This document shows, in pieces, positions 8,870 through 16,646 of a stretch of DNA of 35,515 nt (the stretch's first letter is position 1; every line of letters starts with the position of its first letter). Origin of the DNA: an uncultured Blautia sp. (GTDB taxonomy: Bacteria > Bacillota > Clostridia > Lachnospirales > Lachnospiraceae); assembly GCA_934371915.1 (NCBI GenBank), contig CAKROE010000018.1:1-35515 (forward strand), in the 5' to 3' direction. The position numbers were made by a program, and so were the translations under genes. Below the pieces are notes generated by a model, which had not been told where the DNA came from, did no database searches, and worked only from the letters and a program-made list of their open reading frames with translations.

Positions 8870-11293
8870 TCAATGCGCCCTTTCTGAATGTGAAATGTGT
8901 ATGCAGTCTTCGATCAGAGCTTCGGTCTGAGCGGCTGAAGCTGCATTAATCTTGTCAAAATCAATCTGGATCGGATGCACGTTTCCATCTGCAAAAAGCT
9001 GCATTCCATGAAGGATTCCCTCTTCGGAATTGTCGGTAAGCGTTCCGTGATATTCCGTCATAAAACCGTGGCAGCCATTGACATCGCAGGTCATAAGCGG
9101 AAGACCGAGGGTAGCGGCTTCCATAAGTACGATCGGGCGCCCTTCATAAAAAGAAGAGAGCAGAAACAGGTCGCAGTTTTTCAGAACCGGCATAGGATTC
9201 TGCATGGAGTAGATCAAAATAATATGATCAGATGCAGCGAGGCTTTTGGCATGTGCAACAGCATCCTCATAGAGTGTACCAACGCCGCCGATAATGATCA
9301 GCCAGGTATCCGGATGGGAAGCCCGGTAGGTGTTGAATGCATTCATCAGACGGACATGGCCTTTTTCCGGAGAATAGCGGCCGATGCTGATAAATTTTGT
9401 ATCATTACCGGACAGAACAGCGGAAAGCTGATCGACAGAAACAGTGGATTTTGTTGTTTCCTGAAAAGCAAGCGGTTCCTCACTGCGCTTAATGACACTT
9501 TGATAGTCATGACAGTTGTTGATCACAGTTACTTTGGACGGATCTGCGCCAATGCCATGGATCGTGGAATCGAGAATATCTTCGCTTACGGTAACGATAT
9601 GGTCATATTTCTGATAAGCTTCCCGAAGAAGATAGATATTCTGGTTTCCCTTGGTGCGGATCTCGTCAGCCATATCATTGTGAACCCAGATCGTCCGTCC
9701 GCAGGGGGATTCCTCAAAAAGAGAGGTAATGTATGCTTCGTAACCATTGTAATGGATCACGGCAGAAAAATCGGTGCTGCCGAAATGTTTTTTCCATTCA
9801 CGGTGGTAAGCGGTATGGATCCGTCTGTTTATAGAGCGGCTGTCTGCACCGCGCATTTTGCGCATCAGTGCAAAACCGGTAAGTACATCCATATTCATTT
9901 CGCTGGATAATGGATAGATACCGATATGATCCGGAATACGATCCATTCTTTCAGGATGATCTTTGACAGAAATCAGACGGAAAGACAAAAAGTAGTTATA
10001 TTTTGTAAGATCCAGCTCGTGGAGCATCGCGTAAAGTGCGCTGGTGATACCGTTCTGGTCGAGGTCACCGCCGTAGAGCAGGATGTTCTTCTTACCGTTT
10101 CCGGTGTATTTCTTCTGGCGGCAGCAGTCTTCGTGAAGGAATACCTGACGGCAGATTTTTTCTGTGCCATGCCCATCTTCATAAGAGGCATACTTCTCCA
10201 TAAATGCTTCATCCGGAGTGCCGCCGTCAGCATGTACATATGGAATGACTTCGGCAGCATCTTCTGTATAATGGAACGGATAAGTCTCAATGTCTTCATA
10301 CATTCCGCGGGTGCTTTCGTATTCTGCACGGTCGTAGGCAAAGAAGATGATTTTTTTGCCGGTATTTGCATAATCATAAAAAACACTGGAATAATCCGTG
10401 ATCAGTACATCACAGAGATTTAATCCTTCATAGGGATCCCAGTCGGTCGGGAAAGCGCGGATATGACGGTAACCGTCAAAAGATTCAGAACCATGAAGGA
10501 ACGGATGCAGTTTAATAAGAAGGATCTCGTCATCCTTTAACTGGCTGTCCCAGAGCGCGAGATTGGAAGAAAGTGTTTCCATGTATTCCTGCCGTTCTAC
10601 CTGATTAAAAATACCGCGGTAGGTTGGAAAGTAGGTAAGTAGTGTCTTACCGGCGAAACCGGCGCGCTCTTTCATAGAAAGATCGGGTTTCTGACGGAAA
10701 ATATCGTTGCGCGGATAGCCTTCACGAAGTACGGTACCTCTGTACAGACTGTCGAGCATGTAGGCTCCGGACATTTTTTCTTCCATGAAGCGGTTCGGAA
10801 AGACAATATAGTCGGAATCCAGAAGATTACGGAGAACGTTTCCCATCGTCACCATCTCAGGACGGTTGTCACGGCCCATTTTTTTAAGAGGGGTACCGTG
10901 CCAGGTGTTCAGATAGACCTGACCTTCTTTTTTGACAAATCTGCCGGGGAAGGAGGAATCGTTGACCAGATAACCGGCGCGGCTTAAGGCGCGGTAATAG
11001 GAGACAGATCCCGTATGCACAAAAGAAACTCCCTGAATGGAGTTTTTACGCAGCTTTTCTTTGATTTCGGATTCGGCATTTTTACGTACCGAAAGTACGA
11101 GGTTGAAATTTTGGTATGGTTCTCTGGATAACTCTTTTAATAAGGAAAGAATATTACTCTCAAGAGCACCGCCGCTTCTGGATTCAAGAAGAATCATGCG
11201 GGGATCAAGAGAGTTTTTTTCATAAAAGGAGTTATAAAAAGGATACCAGCTTCCGTTTTTTAACTTTTTTTTGACTTTATTGAGAAAGCTCAT
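8870..11293 (-). CDS. Bifunctional CDP-glycerol glycerophosphotransferase / GT4 glycosyltransferase
   Basis: 807-residue two-domain enzyme. Residues ~1-370 form a TagF-like transferase with the motifs NTWHGTPLKKMG, ILLIKLHPF and VLITDYSSVFYDYA. Residues ~395-800 form a GT-B family 4 glycosyltransferase with GGDLDQNGITSALYAML at its start, FISIGRYSPEKGHVRLMNAF at the inter-domain core and the EX7E donor site in EGRPIVLMEAATLGLPL. One chain could therefore add both a polyol-phosphate and a sugar to the same surface polymer. The N-terminus is basic without a signal peptide, fitting a peripheral protein on the inner face of the membrane. The promoter at 11326-11354 lies directly upstream. The polymer's identity is unknown. 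Confidence 0.88.
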   Translation of the reverse strand: MSFLNKVKKKLKNGSWYPFYNSFYEKNSLDPRMILLESRSGGALESNILSLLKELSREPYQNFNLVLSVRKNAESEIKEKLRKNSIQGVSFVHTGSVSYYRALSRAGYLVNDSSFPGRFVKKEGQVYLNTWHGTPLKKMGRDNRPEMVTMGNVLRNLLDSDYIVFPNRFMEEKMSGAYMLDSLYRGTVLREGYPRNDIFRQKPDLSMKERAGFAGKTLLTYFPTYRGIFNQVERQEYMETLSSNLALWDSQLKDDEILLIKLHPFLHGSESFDGYRHIRAFPTDWDPYEGLNLCDVLITDYSSVFYDYANTGKKIIFFAYDRAEYESTRGMYEDIETYPFHYTEDAAEVIPYVHADGGTPDEAFMEKYASYEDGHGTEKICRQVFLHEDCCRQKKYTGNGKKNILLYGGDLDQNGITSALYAMLHELDLTKYNYFLSFRLISVKDHPERMDRIPDHIGIYPLSSEMNMDVLTGFALMRKMRGADSRSINRRIHTAYHREWKKHFGSTDFSAVIHYNGYEAYITSLFEESPCGRTIWVHNDMADEIRTKGNQNIYLLREAYQKYDHIVTVSEDILDSTIHGIGADPSKVTVINNCHDYQSVIKRSEEPLAFQETTKSTVSVDQLSAVLSGNDTKFISIGRYSPEKGHVRLMNAFNTYRASHPDTWLIIIGGVGTLYEDAVAHAKSLAASDHIILIYSMQNPMPVLKNCDLFLLSSFYEGRPIVLMEAATLGLPLMTCDVNGCHGFMTEYHGTLTDNSEEGILHGMQLFADGNVHPIQIDFDKINAASAAQTEALIEDCIHISHSERAH

Positions 11294-11325
11294 TTGTCCG
11301 GATTCCCTTCAAATTTAATATATTA

Positions 11326-11354
11326 AATATAACAAAAGCCCATACTTATGTCAA
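11326..11354 (-). promoter_or_regulatory. Sigma-A promoter for the minus-strand surface-polymer/two-component operon
   Basis: Read on the minus strand, TTGACA (11354-11349) and TATATT (11331-11326) are 17 bases apart, a near-consensus promoter. It ends about 32 bases before the start of the fusion gene. No other promoter or hairpin is evident before 4315, so it may serve all four genes. Confidence 0.75.
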
Positions 11355-11402
11355 TCTTACACGAAGGCAGGCGGGGGGAACTGGAAAAAATTCACATAGA
11401 AA

Positions 11403-11437
11403 CAGTAAAATTTTACACATATACCGTAAAATTTTGC
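11403..11437 (+). promoter_or_regulatory. AraC-type direct-repeat operator upstream of the importer operon
   Basis: GTAAAATTTT occurs twice, at 11405-11414 and 11426-11435, exactly 21 bp (two helical turns) apart. The first copy extends to the 12-bp palindrome GTAAAATTTTAC. An inverted partial copy, AGATTTTACTG (11494-11504), abuts a TATAAT at 11505-11510. That -10 box lacks a good -35 element, which fits an activator-dependent promoter. AraC-family proteins typically bind paired direct repeats with this spacing. Confidence 0.55.
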
Positions 11438-11504
11438 CTAAAACAGGAGAAGATATTACCCTGATTCGAAATATTTTCCTGTTTAGGGTGAAAGATTTTA
11501 CTGT

Positions 11505-11510
11505 TATAAT
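11505..11510 (+). promoter_or_regulatory. -10 element of the importer operon
   Basis: A perfect TATAAT sits about 34 bases before the GTG start of the ATPase gene. At the -35 position (11482-11487) only TTTAGG is seen, so activation by a regulator bound to the upstream repeats is likely. Confidence 0.5.
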
Positions 11511-11543
11511 ATTAACAGATTTAAGAAAAGGGAGGAAAGAGCC

Positions 11544-13049
11544 GTGTCTGAATATGTTCTTGAACTTAAAGGCATAACAAAGATTTTCCCGGGCGTTAAG
11601 GCACTGAACAACGTACAGTTTCAGTTAAAACCTGGTGAAGTTCACGCACTTATGGGCGAAAACGGTGCTGGTAAATCTACATTTATTAAGGTTATTACCG
11701 GTGTACATAAGGCAGAAGAAGGCGAAATGTTCTTAAATGGTCAGAAGGTTGACTTCAAAGGACCGAAAGATGCGCAGGCAGCAGGTATCGCAGCTGTATA
11801 TCAGCATCCGACATCTTATCCGCATCTGACCGTTGCAGAAAATATTTTCATGGGACATGAGATCATCAAAAACAGAATGATCCAGTGGAAAGCCATGAAC
11901 ACAGAAGCAAACAAACTTCTTAAACAGCTGGATGCAGATTTTGATGCAACAGCAGAGATGGGTACTTTAAGTGTTGCTCAGCAGCAGATGGTCGAGATTG
12001 CTAAGGCAATGTCCACCAATGCAAGAATCATCATTCTTGATGAGCCTACCGCAGCACTGACAAGATCCGAATCTGAGAAGCTTTATACACTGGTTGACAA
12101 ATTAAAAGCTGACGGTGTTTCCATTATCTTCATTTCTCATCGTTTTGAAGATATGTATCGTCTGGCATCCAGAGTTACAGTATTCCGTGATTCCCAGTAC
12201 ATCGGAACTTATGATGTAGACGGAATTACAAATGCAGACCTGATCAAAGCAATGGTTGGTCGTGAGATCAAAGACCTGTTCCCGAAACCGGAAGTAAAAC
12301 TCGGAGACGAGATGCTGAAAGTTGAAAACCTTTCCAGAACAGGTTACTTCAAAGATGTATCCTTCAGCGTTCGCGCCGGTGAAATCCTCGGACTTACCGG
12401 TCTGGTAGGTGCAGGACGTACAGAAACAGTAGAAGCTGTCTGTGGTATCACTCAGCCGGATGCCGGTAAAGTATATCTGGAAGGCAAAGAAGTTCATATC
12501 AAAAAACCATCTGATGCAATGGAAAAAGGTATCATCCTTCTTCCGGAAGACCGTCAGAAAGAAGGTCTGATCATGAGCTGGGGACTTGGAAGAAACGTAA
12601 CACTTCCTACCATCAGCAAATATGCGAAGAGCGGAATCAATGATGAAAAGACAGAACGTGATCTTGCCAAGAAACTTCTCGAAGAAGTTGATACAAAGGC
12701 AGTTGATATTTTCCAGCCGGCAAGCTCCCTTTCCGGTGGTAACCAGCAGAAAGTTGTTGTTGCCAAGGCATTAAGCCAGGAAATGAAAGTTGTTATCATG
12801 GATGAGCCTACCAAAGGTGTAGACGTAGGTGCCAAAGCTGAAATCTATGCGATCATGGGAGATCTTGCAAAGAAAGGATATGCAATTATCCTGATTTCTT
12901 CCGAAATGCCTGAGATTCTCGGTATGGCAGACCGTATCGTCGTTATGTGTAACGGACGTAAGACCGGTGAACTGAACCGCGGCGAAGCTACACAGGAAAG
13001 AATCCTCGAACTTGCTATGGAAAAAGGACATACAGGGGGTGCTGAATAA
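11544..13049 (+). CDS. Sugar ABC transporter ATP-binding protein (RbsA/MglA type, two nucleotide-binding domains)
   Basis: 501-residue tandem ATPase that powers import of a sugar through the two permeases encoded next. Domain 1 has Walker A GENGAGKST (residues 38-46) and Walker B IIILDEPTAALT. Domain 2 has the degenerate P-loop GLVGAGRTE usual for this family, a full signature LSGGNQQKVVVAKAL and intact Walker B VVIMDEPTKGVDVGAK. The start is GTG at 11544, chosen because GGGAGG lies eight bases upstream and the following residues align with family N-termini. Its stop overlaps the next ATG by one base. Substrate unknown; rhamnose-type transport is possible from the rhaB neighbourhood. Confidence 0.93.
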   Translation: MSEYVLELKGITKIFPGVKALNNVQFQLKPGEVHALMGENGAGKSTFIKVITGVHKAEEGEMFLNGQKVDFKGPKDAQAAGIAAVYQHPTSYPHLTVAENIFMGHEIIKNRMIQWKAMNTEANKLLKQLDADFDATAEMGTLSVAQQQMVEIAKAMSTNARIIILDEPTAALTRSESEKLYTLVDKLKADGVSIIFISHRFEDMYRLASRVTVFRDSQYIGTYDVDGITNADLIKAMVGREIKDLFPKPEVKLGDEMLKVENLSRTGYFKDVSFSVRAGEILGLTGLVGAGRTETVEAVCGITQPDAGKVYLEGKEVHIKKPSDAMEKGIILLPEDRQKEGLIMSWGLGRNVTLPTISKYAKSGINDEKTERDLAKKLLEEVDTKAVDIFQPASSLSGGNQQKVVVAKALSQEMKVVIMDEPTKGVDVGAKAEIYAIMGDLAKKGYAIILISSEMPEILGMADRIVVMCNGRKTGELNRGEATQERILELAMEKGHTGGAE

Positions 13050-14044
13050 TGGAAAAGAAATCAGTTATGAAAAAGATCACAGGCTCCCGAGAAGCACTGC
13101 TTGCGATTGTCCTGATCGTTCTTTTTGTAATCATCACAGCAATCAACCCATCATTCCTGACTCCTAAGTCACTGATGGATATGCTGAAAAACAATGCAGT
13201 AACAATGGTAATGTCACTTGGTATGCTGTGTGTAATGCTTGTTGGCGGTATTGATATTTCTATCATGTCAACACTTGCACTTTCCGGTATGAGCATTGGT
13301 ATGCTTCTGAAATATGAACATATCTCCAGCACATTCCTTGCATTCGTGATCGCACTTGCAATCGGTATCGTCTGCGGAGCAGTCGTTGGTCTGATCATCT
13401 CCAGAGCAGATGTACCGCCGATCATTGCAACCATGGGCTTCATGTACATCTACCGTGCACTTGGTTATCAGGTATCTCACGGTGGTGAATGGGCAAGTGC
13501 AGCAGCACTTGGTAATTTCAAGAATTTCGCAACAACAAAATTCCTCGGATTAAACTGTGTTATCTGGGTAATCATTGTATGCTATGTATTCTTCTTCTGG
13601 TTTATGAAATGGACCAGAACAGGCCGTATGATCTATGCAGTCGGAAGTAACCCGAGTGCAGCAGAAGTATCCGGTATCAATGTAAAAAATATCAAATTAC
13701 TTGTTTATACAATCATGGGTCTTCTCTCAGGTCTCGGCGGTGCACTTCAGGTTTCTGTATATGCATCCGCAATGCCTGATATGCAGTACGGCGGTGAGAT
13801 GGACGTTATCGCAGCCTGCGTTATCGGTGGTGTAAGCATGAGCGGTGGACGTGGTACAGTAGTAGGTGCTTTACTCGGATCCCTGATCCTTGCAACAATT
13901 GCAAAAGCACTTCCGCTGATCCCATTCTTCAACCAGTTATGGCTGAATACCATCAAGGGTGTTATCATCCTCGTCGTAGTAGTAATGAACGTAATCCTGC
14001 AGCGTATCGCTGATAAGAATGCACTGAAAGGAAGGGAGATGTAA
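13049..14044 (+). CDS. Sugar ABC transporter permease (BPD_transp_2 family)
   Basis: 331-residue integral membrane subunit with about eight to ten hydrophobic segments, beginning at LLAIVLIVLFVIITAINPSF. Family landmarks are VTMVMSLGMLCVMLVGGIDI in the first third and the cytoplasmic-loop region VGSNPSAAEVSGINVKNIK. The late motif CVIGGVSMSGGRGTVVGALL is shared by RbsC/AraH-type permeases. Translation is coupled to the ATPase gene by a one-base overlap of TAA and ATG. It probably forms a heterodimer with the second permease, which starts two bases after its stop. Confidence 0.92.
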   Translation: MEKKSVMKKITGSREALLAIVLIVLFVIITAINPSFLTPKSLMDMLKNNAVTMVMSLGMLCVMLVGGIDISIMSTLALSGMSIGMLLKYEHISSTFLAFVIALAIGIVCGAVVGLIISRADVPPIIATMGFMYIYRALGYQVSHGGEWASAAALGNFKNFATTKFLGLNCVIWVIIVCYVFFFWFMKWTRTGRMIYAVGSNPSAAEVSGINVKNIKLLVYTIMGLLSGLGGALQVSVYASAMPDMQYGGEMDVIAACVIGGVSMSGGRGTVVGALLGSLILATIAKALPLIPFFNQLWLNTIKGVIILVVVVMNVILQRIADKNALKGREM

Positions 14045-14046
14045 TC

Positions 14047-15054
14047 ATGGCTGGAAAATCTGGAAGAAGTATTAATAATGTGCCGGAAAGCCCAGTGAAG
14101 AAAATGATCTTCTCCTGGGAGGGAATATTGGTTCTGCTGTTCATCGCGGTCAATATTTTCTGTGCAATGTTTTCTGAATATTATAACCTGAGCAGTCTGC
14201 TTCGTCAGATGCCTGTTTACCTGGCAGAAGTATTCATGATGCTGCCGATGGCATACATCCTGGTACTTGGCGAGATCGATATCTCTGTAGGTGCGATCGT
14301 TTGCCTTTCTGCAACAATGAGCTGTATTGTCTGCAATACAAATGCTCCGTTTATCGTAGTAGTGATCACAGCACTTGGTGTTGGTACTATCTGCGGTGCG
14401 GTCAACGGCTTTATCCTCACAAAATTCCAGGAACTGCCGCCAATGATCGTTACACTGGCAACACAGATCATCTTCCGTGGTATTTCCGAGATCGTTCTTG
14501 GAAGCGGCGGTAGTATTTCTGCAAGCAACACAGACGGCTTCCGTGCAATCGGCGGAAAAGTCGGAGATGTTCCATACATCCTGTTCCTCGTTGTTATTCT
14601 TTCTGTAATCTTCGCCGTAATCTTAGGCAAGAGCACATTTGGACGTCGTGTATATGCAATCGGTACCAACCGTCTTACAGCATATTATTCAGGTGTTCAT
14701 GTACAGAAGATCCGTTTCATCATCTACACCATCATGGGTACAGTTTCCGGACTGTGCGCACTGTTCCTGGTTTCTTCTTCATACGGTGCAAACACAACAA
14801 CCGGTAACGGATTTGAAATGGATGCCATCGCAATGGCAGTATTTGGAGGTATCTCCTCTACAGGTGGTAAAGGTAATATCGCAGGTGGATTTATTTCTGC
14901 ATTCATCATCGTTTGCCTCCGTGTAGGGCTTGGTCAGAGAAATGTCAATGCACAGGTTATCCTGCTGATCATCGGTGTTCTTCTGATCGCAGCAGTAGCT
15001 CTTCCGAACATTATCGGAAATGCAAAAAAAGCTTTAAGCATGAAGAAAAACTAA
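14047..15054 (+). CDS. Second sugar ABC transporter permease (BPD_transp_2 family)
   Basis: 335-residue membrane protein paralogous to the preceding gene. It has a longer basic cytoplasmic N-terminus (MAGKSGRSINNVPESPVKKM) before the first segment. Motifs include MLPMAYILVLGEIDISVGAI, YAIGTNRLTAYYSGVHVQKI and AVFGGISSTGGKGNIAGG. Paired unequal permeases are characteristic of the RhaPQ-like and similar pentose/deoxyhexose importers, rather than RbsC systems with one permease gene. The start overlaps no ORF but follows the previous stop so closely that it must be in the same operon. Confidence 0.92.
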   Translation: MAGKSGRSINNVPESPVKKMIFSWEGILVLLFIAVNIFCAMFSEYYNLSSLLRQMPVYLAEVFMMLPMAYILVLGEIDISVGAIVCLSATMSCIVCNTNAPFIVVVITALGVGTICGAVNGFILTKFQELPPMIVTLATQIIFRGISEIVLGSGGSISASNTDGFRAIGGKVGDVPYILFLVVILSVIFAVILGKSTFGRRVYAIGTNRLTAYYSGVHVQKIRFIIYTIMGTVSGLCALFLVSSSYGANTTTGNGFEMDAIAMAVFGGISSTGGKGNIAGGFISAFIIVCLRVGLGQRNVNAQVILLIIGVLLIAAVALPNIIGNAKKALSMKKN

Positions 15055-15081
15055 ATAAGGTATTACAATAATCACGTAAGT

Positions 15082-15110
15082 AGCTGCTCTTTTGTAGCAG
15101 AAGAGCAGTT
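15082..15110 (+). promoter_or_regulatory. Intercistronic hairpin before the binding-protein gene
   Basis: AGCTGCTCTT (15082-15091) pairs with AAGAGCAGTT (15101-15110), with one G-T pair and a 9-base loop. No T tract follows, so it is more likely an mRNA-stabilising or processing structure that lifts binding-protein output over the membrane subunits than a terminator. Confidence 0.5.
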
Positions 15111-15150
15111 GCAAATAAAAAACTATATTTTTCCAAGGGAGGAAAACAAA

Positions 15151-16179
15151 ATGAACAAAAAAGTTATTAGCGCACTTCTTTGTGGAGCAATGGTACTTGG
15201 CTGTGCAGCACCTGTAATGGCAGCTGACAAAGCCGGAGACGGACAGAAGATCGCACTGGTTGGTAAATCAGCTGGTAACGCATTCTTCGAAATCGCTGCA
15301 AAAGCATTCAAAGAAACAGCAGAAGCTGAAGGTGCAACTGTAGATGTTGTTTACCCGGAAGCTGCAACAGCAGATGCTCAGATCAAAGTTCTTGACAACC
15401 TGATCTCCCAGCAGCCAGATGCAATCTGCATCTCCGCAAACGACGTTAACGCTCTTCAGGCTAAACTGGAAGAAGCTATGGACGCTGGAATCAAAGTATC
15501 TTCTTTCGACTCCGCTCCGAATAAAGACAGCCGTCAGGTATTCGTAAACCAGGCTGGTACACAGGCAGTTGGACAGGCTCTTATGGATTCAGTTCTTGAT
15601 ATCTCCGGTGGAGAAGGACAGTTCGCTATCCTTTCTGCAACATCTCAGTCTGCAAACCAGAACGCTTGGATCGACGCTATGAAATCCATCATGGAAGGCG
15701 ATGAGAAATACAGCAAACTGGAACTCGTAGAAGTAGCTTATGGTGATGACGAACCTCAGAAATCTACAGACCAGACAGCAGCTCTTCTTCAGAACTACCC
15801 AGATCTGAAAGTTATCTGCGCACCTACAACAGTTGGTATCGCTGCAGCAGCTAAATACCTTCAGGACAACGAATCTGCTTGCAAACTGACAGGTCTTGGA
15901 CTTCCGTCTGAAATGCAGGAGTACACAGGTGATGACGATGCACATTCCTGCCCATACTTCTATCTGTGGGATATGGAAGGCCTTGGAAAACTTTCCGCAT
16001 ATGCAACAATGGCACTTGTAAAAGGTGACATCACTGGTGCAGTTGATGAAACATTCACAGCTGGTGACATGGGTGAATTCACAATCACAACAGCTGATGA
16101 CGAAGGAACAGAAATCGTTCTTGGTGAGCCACTTCAGTTCACACCAGAAAACGTTGCTGACTACGCTAAACTGTACTAA
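15151..16179 (+). CDS. Sugar ABC transporter substrate-binding protein
   Basis: 342-residue exported receptor of the RbsB/RhaS-like Peripla_BP_4 group. The start at 15151 is preferred over the upstream in-frame codon because AGGGAGG lies just before it and a signal peptide follows directly (MNKKVISALLCGAMVLGCAA). VLGC is a rough lipobox, and an alternative cleavage site is VMAA before DKAGDGQ. The mature part opens with KIALVGKSAGNAFFEIAAKA, then has QQPDAICISANDVNALQAKL and the hinge region around VICAPTTVGIAAAAKYLQ. Codon use is strongly biased towards highly expressed codons. It closes the importer operon and is followed by a terminator. Confidence 0.92.
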   Translation: MNKKVISALLCGAMVLGCAAPVMAADKAGDGQKIALVGKSAGNAFFEIAAKAFKETAEAEGATVDVVYPEAATADAQIKVLDNLISQQPDAICISANDVNALQAKLEEAMDAGIKVSSFDSAPNKDSRQVFVNQAGTQAVGQALMDSVLDISGGEGQFAILSATSQSANQNAWIDAMKSIMEGDEKYSKLELVEVAYGDDEPQKSTDQTAALLQNYPDLKVICAPTTVGIAAAAKYLQDNESACKLTGLGLPSEMQEYTGDDDAHSCPYFYLWDMEGLGKLSAYATMALVKGDITGAVDETFTAGDMGEFTITTADDEGTEIVLGEPLQFTPENVADYAKLY

Positions 16180-16230
16180 TCAGCGCGTTTAGAGAAGCTA
16201 AAGTTTTTCTGAATATGATAAATCCTTAAA

Positions 16231-16266
16231 AACAGGGCGGAGCCGTAAGGCTCCGTCTTGTTTTGT
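16231..16266 (+). terminator. Intrinsic terminator of the importer operon
   Basis: A 14-bp stem (16231-16244 with 16249-16262, two G-T pairs) around GTAA is followed by TTTTG. It ends four bases before the left copy of the direct repeat begins, so the duplication boundary falls just outside this operon. Confidence 0.85.
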
Positions 16267-16269
16267 TTC

Positions 16270-16601
16270 GCTTATATTGCTTTATCCCACCTGCGCGTGT
16301 TAAAATAAGACCAGCAGTAACATAACGATATCAGGAGGAAACATGCAGCAGGCTCTTTTGGATCATTTGAGAATCATAACAGAAGAAGAACAGCAGATAC
16401 TGGATGGTGTGGCGAAGGTGGATAAAGACCTTTATACATCCGGTAAGGATTTCATTGTAGACAGTGCGAAGATGCTGAACGAAGGTAAACTGATCGCCGT
16501 GCGTACGCACACTCGTTTTGTCCATTTTCCGGTACACAGGCATAATTTTATCGAGGTGCTTTATGTCTGTCAGGGACAGCTGACCAATATCATCGGCGGC
16601 A
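16270..16601 (+). repeat. Left copy of the ~332-bp direct repeat flanking the island
   Basis: It matches 22157-22489 from GCTTATATTGCTTTATCC to ATCATCGGCGGCA. It covers the promoter, ribosome site and first ~86 codons of an AraC regulator gene. By eye the coding part differs at about 11 of ~260 bases, and all but one change are synonymous. The non-coding part has more changes and a one-base indel. Homology stops sharply at both ends. Confidence 0.9.
16277..16306 (+). promoter_or_regulatory. Duplicated araC-gene promoter, now upstream of the island
   Basis: TTGCTT (16277-16282), an 18-base spacer and TAAAAT (16301-16306) preceded by TG (extended -10) are shared with the right-hand copy. Here the promoter reads into a truncated regulator fragment and then the island genes. 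Confidence 0.5.
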
Positions 16602-16606
16602 AATAG
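16343..16606 (+). pseudogene. Truncated N-terminal fragment of AraC-family regulator
   Basis: 87 codons matching the first 86 residues of the intact regulator encoded at 22231, with one amino-acid difference (FPVHRH against FPAHRH). It then diverges and stops after GGK. It keeps AGGAGG and the ATG, so a short peptide containing half of the cupin sensor domain could still be made, but the helix-turn-helix domain is absent. The mainly synonymous divergence shows both copies evolved as working genes before this one was cut. It is best read as a recombination scar at the left edge of the island. Confidence 0.88.
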
Positions 16607-16646
16607 CAGTAAAAAACAGGTGCATTTATGATCAGACGGAGGGATT

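Noticed and set aside
8975..9910. A 311-codon plus-strand frame inside the fusion transferase gene
   Set aside because: No recognisable domain or ribosome site; it mirrors the GT4 coding sequence on the other strand.
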